Assembly (NCBI GenBank): GCA_020638875.1 | Contig: JACKHS010000039.1 | Location: 1 to 21,247, forward strand | Origin: Planctomycetota bacterium | Lineage (GTDB): Bacteria; Planctomycetota; UBA1135; GCA-002686595 | DNA length: 21,247 bases | Direction of reading: 5' to 3' | Shown here: piece after piece, positions 16,191 to 21,247 of the stretch | Position numbering within the stretch: the first letter of the stretch is position 1 | Layout of the letters: each line of letters starts with the position of its first letter | Program-made: the position numbers and the translations under genes | The notes under the pieces: generated by a model | The model's database searches: none | Seen by the model: the letters and a program-made list of their open reading frames with translations, nothing else | What the model was told of the DNA's origin: nothing

Positions 16191-16992
16191 GCACGAATTC
16201 GAGCCGCGCGACGTGGCGCTCTTCCGCGACCTGGCGCGCGCTGCGCTCGAGCGAGGACTCGAGCCCTGCTTGATCGGGGCGGGTGCGCTGGTGCTGGGGC
16301 GCGACCAGCGCTGGAGCGCACGACTCACGCGAGCCACGCTCGACTGGGACTTCGCGGTTCGCGTGGCCTCGTGGGAGGAATTCGACGAGCTCGTGGGAGC
16401 CCTGACGGGCCCCGGCGGCGGCTTCTCACGCGCTCCCGAGCCGCACCGCCTGCTGCACGAGCAGGGAGGTCGCCTCGACCTCGTGCCCTACGGCGGCAAC
16501 GAGCGCCCCAGGGACGATCGAGTGGCCGCGAGGGTCCGCATGCAGACGCTGGGCCTCGAGACGCTCGATGCGGCGCGCGCCACCGTCGCGCTCGGAGTTC
16601 AGGGCCTGCGCGCCGCGAGCCTCCGGTGCTGCTCGGGCTGAAGGTGCTCGCCGCGGGCGAGCGCTGGCGCGACTACGCAGCGCGATCTCGCGGACGTGGA
16701 GGCGTGCCTTGCGAGCGCGGAGAGCGCGCTGTCGAACGAGGAGCGATGGCAGCTCGCGCGCGAACGCCTGGAGCGCGAGGAGCTCGAGTTCGCCGAACTC
16801 GACGCCTACGTCCTCGGCCGTCAGGCGGCCGGGCGCTTCTCCGACGAGGCGCGCGCCACCCTGCGGCGCGTCGTCGCGGAGCACCTCGAGCGAACGAGCT
16901 CGCTGGCGGAAGGCCCACGGCCGAGGCACGACGGCTGCGTGCCTGGTGCATGGGGTCGAGGACGGCGCCTGCGAGCCCGACCAGCCGCCTAA
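16183..16992 (+). pseudogene. AbiEii-family nucleotidyltransferase toxin with two frame changes
   Basis: The ATG at 16183 overlaps the antitoxin stop. The first 145 codons read as an AbiEii/DUF1814-like nucleotidyltransferase: LEPCLIGAGALVLGRDQRWS, LTRATLDWDFAVRVASWEEF (the Asp-x-Asp metal-binding pattern), PHRLLHEQGGRLDLVPYGG and MQTLGLETLDAARATVAL. Near 16620 a missing base sends the frame to an early TGA; one frame over continues PPVLLGLKVLAAGERWRDY, and near 16680 an extra base restores the first frame (RDLADVEACLASAE, then LDAYVLGRQAAGRFSDEARATLRRVV) to TAA at 16990-16992. AbiEii toxins transfer nucleotides to RNA or other targets and cause growth arrest during phage infection. As written the protein would be truncated. 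Identification is from motif order. Confidence 0.72.
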
Positions 16993-17562
16993 CGCGACAC
17001 CCACGGGCTGCCCTCGACGCGGAAGCGCAGGGGCAGCCCCTGCACTGCCGAGGCCGATGCGCGGGCCGACCGTGACCGCCGCCGCGTCCTCGCCGCGCAG
17101 CAGCGCCAGCTCGCCCGCGCCGAAGCGCGAGCCGTCGTGCGCGCGCGTGAGGCCGAAGGCCGCGGCCAGCTTGCCCGGACCGCTGCACAGCTCGCGCGGC
17201 GCCGTGCGTCCGCGGCGCGCGCGCATCAGCTCGAGGCCCTCGAGCGGCTCGAGCGCGCGCACGAGCACCGCCTCCCCCACGCCCTCCGGCGCCGTGACCA
17301 CGTTCAGGCAGTGGTGCACGCCGTAGATCAGGTAGACGTAGGCCGTGCCGGGGGCGGCGAACATCGAGGCGTTGCGCGCGGTCCTGCCGCCGTGCGAGTG
17401 CGAGGCCGCGTCGCCCGCGGCGAGGTAGGCCTCGGTCTCGACGATGCGCCCGGCGACGCGGCCCTCGGCCGACTCGCGCACGAGCACCTGTCCCAGCAGC
17501 GCGCGCGCGACCTCCGGCGTCGGGCGCTCGAAGAAGCGTCGCGGCAGCGGCCGTCCGCTCAC
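16989..17562 (-). CDS. mpg: 3-methyladenine DNA glycosylase (AAG/MPG family), tail out of frame
   Basis: The GTG at 17562 overlaps the stop of the upstream methyltransferase (GTGA), with AAGGAG 6 nt before it. Residues 1-170 are a clear alkyladenine glycosylase: LPRRFFERPTPEVARALLG, GRIVETEAYL (39-48, containing the catalytic Glu), SHSHGGRTARNASMF (54-68), AYVYLIYGVHHCLNVVT (74-90), CSGPGKLAAAFGL (126-138) and VTVGPRIGLG. The expected end, LPLRFRVEGSPWVSR followed by TAG at 16989, is present but one frame over. Dropping one base from the CCCC at 17037-17040 restores a 190-residue protein of normal length. The enzyme removes alkylated bases such as 3-methyladenine. As the protein is otherwise intact, I suspect a sequence error. 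Without correction the frame runs far into the convergent toxin gene. Confidence 0.88.
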
Positions 17563-18248
17563 CGGCGCTCCTTCTTGAAGATCATCAGGTGCTGGAAGCC
17601 GCGCAGGTAGAAGTTGCCCTCGGCGGCCGCCTTGTGGAAGCGCGGCTCCTCGAGCTTGCGGTTGCCGCGCACGACCGAGACGTGATCGATCGGCCGGAAG
17701 CGCCGCTCGAGGCTGACGAGGAAGCGCGCGCCGATGGGCACGAAGCCGCGCTTCTTCACGAAGCTGTCGCCCACGTACACGGCGAGGTAGCGCCGGTCGC
17801 GCAGCACGCGCGCGGCCTCGTCGAACGCGCGCTCCATCGCCTCGAAGTACTCCGGCCCGAAGGCGTCCAGCTTGCCGATGCAGTCGGGCGAGCTCGAGTA
17901 CTCGACGTGCGTCGAGTACGGCGGGTCCATGAACACGAAGTCGACGCTCTCGTCCGGCAGCGGCAGCTTGCGCGCGTCTCCGCGCTCGATGTCGTCGCGC
18001 GCCGGCGCCACGTCGAAGCCGCGCCCGACGCGCTCCATCGAGCGCGCCACGTCCAGCGTCGTCCCGCCGCCGCAGAACGGATCCAGCACCACGTCGCCGG
18101 CGCGCGTGTAGCGCTCGAGCAGGTTCCAGATCACCCACGCGGGCGTGCGTCCCTCGTAGCCGGGGATGCCCATGGGCTCGTCCGAGTACTGCTGCGAGGG
18201 GTAGTACCACAGCGTGGTGGTCTGCAGCTTCAGCGGGCGGTGGTGCAT
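17559..18248 (-). CDS. DNA methyltransferase, N6-adenine/N4-cytosine type, without restriction enzyme
   Basis: 229 residues from the ATG at 18248; a GTG at 18278 would add ten. Motif X-like region TPAWVIWNLLERYTRAGD (35-52) is followed by motif I, VVLDPFCGGGTT (53-64), which binds S-adenosylmethionine, then motif IV, FMDPPYSTHVEYSSSPDCIGK (106 onward; DPPY 108-111), the catalytic loop of amino-methyltransferases. The end GFQHLMIFKK is a typical last strand. It belongs to the N6_N4 methylase family; related RNA guanine methylases have similar motifs, so the substrate is not certain. No endonuclease is adjacent. It overlaps the glycosylase start by 4 bp, so the two are translationally coupled. 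Confidence 0.82.
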   Translation of the reverse strand: MHHRPLKLQTTTLWYYPSQQYSDEPMGIPGYEGRTPAWVIWNLLERYTRAGDVVLDPFCGGGTTLDVARSMERVGRGFDVAPARDDIERGDARKLPLPDESVDFVFMDPPYSTHVEYSSSPDCIGKLDAFGPEYFEAMERAFDEAARVLRDRRYLAVYVGDSFVKKRGFVPIGARFLVSLERRFRPIDHVSVVRGNRKLEEPRFHKAAAEGNFYLRGFQHLMIFKKERR

Positions 18249-18285
18249 CCCCCCAAGGTAGCGCGCGCCGCCGCCCACGACGACG

Positions 18286-18324
18286 CGGCGCCCCGACTCG
18301 CGCGAGTGGCGAGCCGGGGCGCCG
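18286..18324 (-). terminator. Hairpin 3' of the FG-GAP gene
   Basis: CGGCGCCCCG (18286-18295) pairs perfectly with CGGGGCGCCG (18315-18324); the loop contains a second palindrome, ACTCGCGCGAGT (18296-18307). It sits 27 nt beyond the stop of the minus-strand gene ending at 18351 and before the methyltransferase start. There is no T-run, but the position fits a terminator. Confidence 0.5.
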
Positions 18325-18350
18325 TGCGAGCGGAGCGCCCGCGTCGGCGG

Positions 18351-19946
18351 TCAGAGCACGAGGAACGACGTGATCGCGTCCGAGAGGTTCGCGCCGCTGC
18401 CGCCCGCGGCCGGGTCGCGGTACCAGACCTGGTAGCCGTACTTGGTGCCCGGCGCGTAGCCGATGCCCCACGGCGTCGTGTTCCAGTCGGCCGGGCCGCC
18501 GAAGTGCGCCGCGCCGCCGGCGTCGGCGCTGACCACGCGAAGGCGCCCGAGCATCGGCCGCAGGCAGAGCGTCCCGTCGTAGAACGGCGTGTCGTTGGAG
18601 TCGCCGGCGTCGAGCAGGCGGGCGCTGATCAGCAGCGCGAGCTGCCCCGCCGGCAGGCCGGTGGCGCTGACCTGCAGGCCGCCGGCGGTCAGCGACTGCG
18701 AGCCCGCGGCCGTCAGGTGCGCCGCGCTCCCGGTGGAGTTCTGCGCGCCCGCGCACAGGCTGCCCGCGACGGAGCTCTTGCCGAACAGCACCACGCGACC
18801 GCCGAGCACGTCCAGGTCGCCGTCGCCGTCGAAGTCGATCGCGCCGGCCACGTGGTGGCCGCCGAGGCCCGCGAACTGCACCGACGTGTCGAAGTTGCCC
18901 GTGCCGTCGCCGACGCAGATCTCGAACGTCGAGGGCTGGGTGTTGTAGACGAAGCTGCCGCTGCCGCTGCCGCAGCAGATGCCGTCGAGGTCGCCGTCCA
19001 TGTCGATGTCGGCCAGCGCGGTCGCGGGCCCGCCGACGCGCGGCGCCTCGACGACGTAGCCCGGGCCGCCGCGGCGCAGCACCTGGTACTGGCCGGCCGC
19101 GCCGAAGCACACGAGGTCCGTGTCGCCGTCGCCGTCCACGTCGCCGGAGGTCAGCATGACGTCCTCGGCGGTGCCGGAGCCCGCGCCGAGCGCGAGCGCG
19201 TAGGGCGGCGTGTCGCGCAGCTGCCCGAGGTGGTCGACGCCGAACACCTGCACGAGGGACGTCGGGAACTGCTGCAACACGATGACCTCGATCTCGCCGT
19301 CCCAGGCGCCGTCCGCGGCGTCGACCGCGAGACCGCCCGAGTTCGGACCGAGCGCGTAGGTGTCCGAGAGCGTGAAGCCGCCGGGCACCGAGAGATACAG
19401 GTACAGCGTGCCGCCGGCCACGAGCGCGAGGTCGTCGCGCCCGTCCTCGTCGAAGTCGGCCACGGCCACGTCGCGATCGAGCGCGGAGAGGTTCGGGACG
19501 TAGGTCTGGTTGACGATGCGCGTGGGCTCGCCGATGCCGTTCGGCTCGAAGACCTCGATGGCCCAGTGGTGGCAGAGCGCGACCTCGTCCTTGCCGTCGC
19601 CGTCGAAGTCGCCGACGCCGGTCGCGGTCCCCCACAGGTAGGCGCTGTTGCCCGAGCCGAAGGTGTCCTCCTTCTCGCTCCAGGTCCCGGTCGCGGGGTC
19701 CTGCGTCCAGAAGAAGACCTGCACGGGCGAGAAGTCGGACCAGTAGCTCCACCAGCCGACGAGCTCCATGCGGCCGTCGCCGTCGAGGTCGGCGGGGTAC
19801 TCGAGGCGCGAGTTCTGGTCGAGCCAGGTGTGACCGTTGGCCTCGAGCACGGCGGCGGCGCCCTGCGCGGCGGCGGCGGGAGCGAGGACCAGCGCGGCAG
19901 CGAGGAGCGCGAACGCGTTCTGCATGGCGAGCGGGGCGAGGGTCAT
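18351..19946 (-). CDS. Secreted FG-GAP/VCBS repeat protein with planctomycete C-terminal module
   Basis: 531 residues from the ATG at 19946; a second ATG at 19925 is nearly as good, as neither has a ribosome site. Signal peptide to about residue 28 (VLAPAAAAQG). Six calcium-binding-type loops mark FG-GAP blades of a beta-propeller: DLDGDGRME (53), DFDGDGKDE (113), DFDEDGRDD (164), DVDGDGDTD (269), DIDMDGDLD (313) and DFDGDGDLD (371). Residues 398-531 are the shared C-terminal module, from CAGAQNSTGSAAHL to YQVWYRDPAAGGSGANLSDA. Exported propellers of this kind bind ligands or surfaces; no enzymatic residues are seen. Its gene is divergent from the alpha/beta hydrolase, with 111 bp between them. 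Confidence 0.88.
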   Translation of the reverse strand: MTLAPLAMQNAFALLAAALVLAPAAAAQGAAAVLEANGHTWLDQNSRLEYPADLDGDGRMELVGWWSYWSDFSPVQVFFWTQDPATGTWSEKEDTFGSGNSAYLWGTATGVGDFDGDGKDEVALCHHWAIEVFEPNGIGEPTRIVNQTYVPNLSALDRDVAVADFDEDGRDDLALVAGGTLYLYLSVPGGFTLSDTYALGPNSGGLAVDAADGAWDGEIEVIVLQQFPTSLVQVFGVDHLGQLRDTPPYALALGAGSGTAEDVMLTSGDVDGDGDTDLVCFGAAGQYQVLRRGGPGYVVEAPRVGGPATALADIDMDGDLDGICCGSGSGSFVYNTQPSTFEICVGDGTGNFDTSVQFAGLGGHHVAGAIDFDGDGDLDVLGGRVVLFGKSSVAGSLCAGAQNSTGSAAHLTAAGSQSLTAGGLQVSATGLPAGQLALLISARLLDAGDSNDTPFYDGTLCLRPMLGRLRVVSADAGGAAHFGGPADWNTTPWGIGYAPGTKYGYQVWYRDPAAGGSGANLSDAITSFLVL

Positions 19947-19999
19947 GGCGAGCTGCGCGGGGAGCTGCGGCCCCTCGCGCGGTAGGCTGTCGAGTCTCG

Positions 20000-20040
20000 G
20001 CCGCCGCGCGGGAGCCCGCAAGGAACTCCCGCGCCGCGGC
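20000..20040 (+). promoter_or_regulatory. Strong hairpin in the leader of the hydrolase gene
   Basis: Arms 20000-20014 and 20026-20040 pair at 14 of 15 positions (GCGCGGGAG with CTCCCGCGC inside) around an 11-nt loop containing AAGGAA. It ends 17 nt before the ATG at 20058, which has no Shine-Dalgarno. It could control translation of the hydrolase or act as an attenuator; this is inferred from position only. Confidence 0.4.
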
Positions 20041-20057
20041 CCCGCCAGGCCTTCCGG

Positions 20058-20765
20058 ATGACCGCCTCCACGCAGCGCACCGAGCTCGAGCTCGCCGTCC
20101 CCGACCTGCCGGTCGAGCGCGTGCACGCCCTGCTCGACGCGCCCGCGACCGGCACGCCGCGCGTCGCGGCGCTGCTGGCCCACGGGGCGGGCGCCTCGAT
20201 GGAGTCCGCGTTCCTCGAGGACGTCGCGCTGCGGCTCGCCGCCGGCGGGCTCGCGGTGCTGCGCTTCCGCTACCCGTACATGGAGCGCGCCGCGCGCGAG
20301 GGCCGGCGCTTCCCGCCCGACCGGCGCCCCGCGCTCGAGGCGACTCACCTCGCCGCGCTCGCCGAGCTGCGCCGCCGCTACCCCGACGCGCGCTGCCTGC
20401 TCGCCGGCAAGTCGATGGGCGGCCGCATGGCGAGCCTGCTCGCGGCCGAGGGCACGGCGTGCGACGGCCTGGCCTTCCTGGGCTACCCGCTGCACCCGGC
20501 GAAGCAGCCCGAGAAGCTGCGCAGCGAGCACTTCGCCTGCTGCCTGCAGCCCGCGCTCTTCCTGCAGGGCACGCGCGACGCGCTCTGCGACCTGGACCTC
20601 CTGCGCACCGAGCTCGAGCTCTACGGCGGCGCGCACGAGCTGCACGTCGTCGAGGGCGCCGACCACGGCTTCGACGTGCCCAAGCGCTCCGGCCGCGACG
20701 CGGACGACGTGCGCGCCGAGCTCGCGCGCGTGCTGCTCGACTGGGTCGCGCGCGTGCTGCACTGA
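20058..20765 (+). CDS. Alpha/beta hydrolase, KANSL3/TEX30-like
   Basis: 235 residues with the features of small bacterial alpha/beta hydrolases related to KANSL3/TEX30 and dienelactone hydrolase: oxyanion-region LLAHGAGASMES (39-50), LRFRYPYMER (68-77), nucleophile elbow GKSMGGRMA (117-125, Ser119), FLGYPLHPAKQPEKLR (140-155), FLQGTRDALC (168-177, Asp174) and GADHGFDVPKR (200-210, His203). All three triad residues are present, so it should be an active cytoplasmic hydrolase; there is no signal peptide. Substrate unknown. It stands alone, preceded by a leader hairpin and followed by a terminator-like hairpin. Confidence 0.88.
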   Translation: MTASTQRTELELAVPDLPVERVHALLDAPATGTPRVAALLAHGAGASMESAFLEDVALRLAAGGLAVLRFRYPYMERAAREGRRFPPDRRPALEATHLAALAELRRRYPDARCLLAGKSMGGRMASLLAAEGTACDGLAFLGYPLHPAKQPEKLRSEHFACCLQPALFLQGTRDALCDLDLLRTELELYGGAHELHVVEGADHGFDVPKRSGRDADDVRAELARVLLDWVARVLH

Positions 20766-20802
20766 GCCTCGGCGCCCCTGCGCTCCTGCACCCCGAAAGG
20801 GC

Positions 20803-20836
20803 GCGAGGCCCGCACCGGTGACGGCGCGGGCCTCGC
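20803..20836. terminator. Bidirectional hairpin between convergent genes
   Basis: GCGAGGCCCGC (20803-20813) and GCGGGCCTCGC (20826-20836) form a perfect 11-bp stem with a 12-nt loop. It lies between the ends of the plus-strand hydrolase (20765) and the minus-strand small gene (20860), so it can serve both. No T-tract on either side. Confidence 0.6.
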
Positions 20837-20859
20837 TGCAGAGGATGTGTGCGCGTCCG

Positions 20860-21063
20860 CTAGACCGCGCTGATCTCCAACGTCTCTTCCTCCTGCGTGA
20901 GGGGGCAGGCATCGCATCCCTGCGCAGCGGAGACCGCCTGGGCCGGCGCCAGCGAGGCGGCCGGCGGGACGAGCGGGTCCAAGCTGGCGACGTAGTCCCG
21001 AACGGACACCGCCGTGCCGGCGAGGAGGAGCGTGACGATACCTGCGACTTTGAAGAGGGACAT
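20860..21063 (-). CDS. Small exported or membrane-anchored CxxC protein
   Basis: 67 residues from the ATG at 21063, chosen because AAGGAGA lies 6 nt upstream; an open frame further back to 21150 is Pro/Arg-rich and lacks such a site. It has one hydrophobic segment (FKVAGIVTLLLAGTAVSV, 4-21), an Ala/Pro-rich middle, the motif GCDACP (about 50-55) and an acidic end (QEEETLEISAV). The segment could be a signal peptide or an anchor. The CxxC could bind metal or form a disulfide. I do not recognise a family. Confidence 0.65.
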   Translation of the reverse strand: MSLFKVAGIVTLLLAGTAVSVRDYVASLDPLVPPAASLAPAQAVSAAQGCDACPLTQEEETLEISAV

Positions 21064-21140
21064 GGGCGTCTCCTTCGTACGGGCCAACCGACTGGGCTGT
21101 GGAGGGCGGCGCGGGGGGCCGGGTGGAGGTATCGCCTCGG

Positions 21141-21179
21141 TACGACGCACCTACCGAGATCTGTCCGAAAGGCGTCGTA
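21141..21179 (-). other. Inverted repeat between two minus-strand genes
   Basis: TACGACGC (21141-21148) and GCGTCGTA (21172-21179) are 8-bp complementary arms with a 23-nt spacer. They lie just past the stop at 21182 and before the small gene, so they may form a weak terminator of the former or an operator of the latter. Confidence 0.3.
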
Positions 21180-21181
21180 AT

Positions 21182-21247
21182 TTACGCGCTCGCTCCCCCG
21201 CGCCCCGGCAGGGGGCCCTCCGCGCGCTCGAGCACGGCGAGGAAGAA
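21182..21247 (-). CDS. C-terminal fragment of an unidentified gene
   Basis: An open minus-strand frame enters from the right edge, reads FFLAVLERAEGPLPGRGGASA and stops at TAA (21182-21184). With only 21 codons it cannot be identified. It is supported only by an open frame, codon use like the neighbours, and the following non-coding, less GC-rich stretch. Confidence 0.35.
   Translation of the reverse strand, partial: FFLAVLERAEGPLPGRGGASA

Noticed and set aside
16426..19752. 1108-aa minus-strand open frame
   Set aside because: Only its middle part is real (the glycosylase frame from 17562). The first part is a shadow of the methyltransferase and FG-GAP genes, and the last part is read-through after the indel near 17037.

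Overview
The window is about 21 kb of very GC-rich DNA (G or C at nearly every third codon position) that reads as chromosome of a planctomycete. Three unrelated secreted proteins (1-1614, 3263-6493, 18351-19946) carry the same C-terminal module, which ends in (Y/F)QVW(Y/F)RDPA-GG-G--LS-A in the two complete copies. I know this tail from deep-branching Planctomycetota. FG-GAP repeats, a Gld-like ABC cassette and the codon bias fit. No rRNA, tRNA, CRISPR array, IS element or phage gene was seen.

Layout. 1-7823 (minus strand): a secreted repeat protein cut by the window edge, a membrane-anchored beta-rich protein whose reading frame is broken once, a large secreted GH57-type glycoside hydrolase with a CBM25/26-like starch-binding module, and a soluble chemoreceptor with a C-terminal Aer-like PAS domain. 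7979-9904 (minus): a ZIP-type metal transporter fused to an SO_0444-type permease through a CC-rich linker. 10154-15083 (plus): a tight four-gene operon of ABC ATPase, ABC-2 permease, GldG-like protein and DUF4340 protein. 15084-16992 (plus): an AT-rich palindromic promoter island and a type IV AbiEi/AbiEii-like toxin-antitoxin pair, both genes interrupted by single-base frameshifts. 16989-18248 (minus): a DNA methyltransferase overlapping a 3-methyladenine DNA glycosylase by GTGA; the glycosylase tail is also out of frame. 18351-19946 (minus): an FG-GAP repeat protein. 20058-20765 (plus): an alpha/beta hydrolase. 20860-21247 (minus): a small CxxC exported peptide and the last codons of an unidentified gene.

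How the parts fit. The Gld-like genes form one transport complex with periplasmic or membrane partners. The methylase and glycosylase are translationally coupled. The AbiE-like pair is the only accessory-looking element, with its own AT-rich control region. The most unusual protein is the ZIP/SO_0444 fusion. Single-base indels cluster between about 15.2 and 17.04 kb, many beside short G or C runs, so local sequence error has to be weighed against true gene decay.
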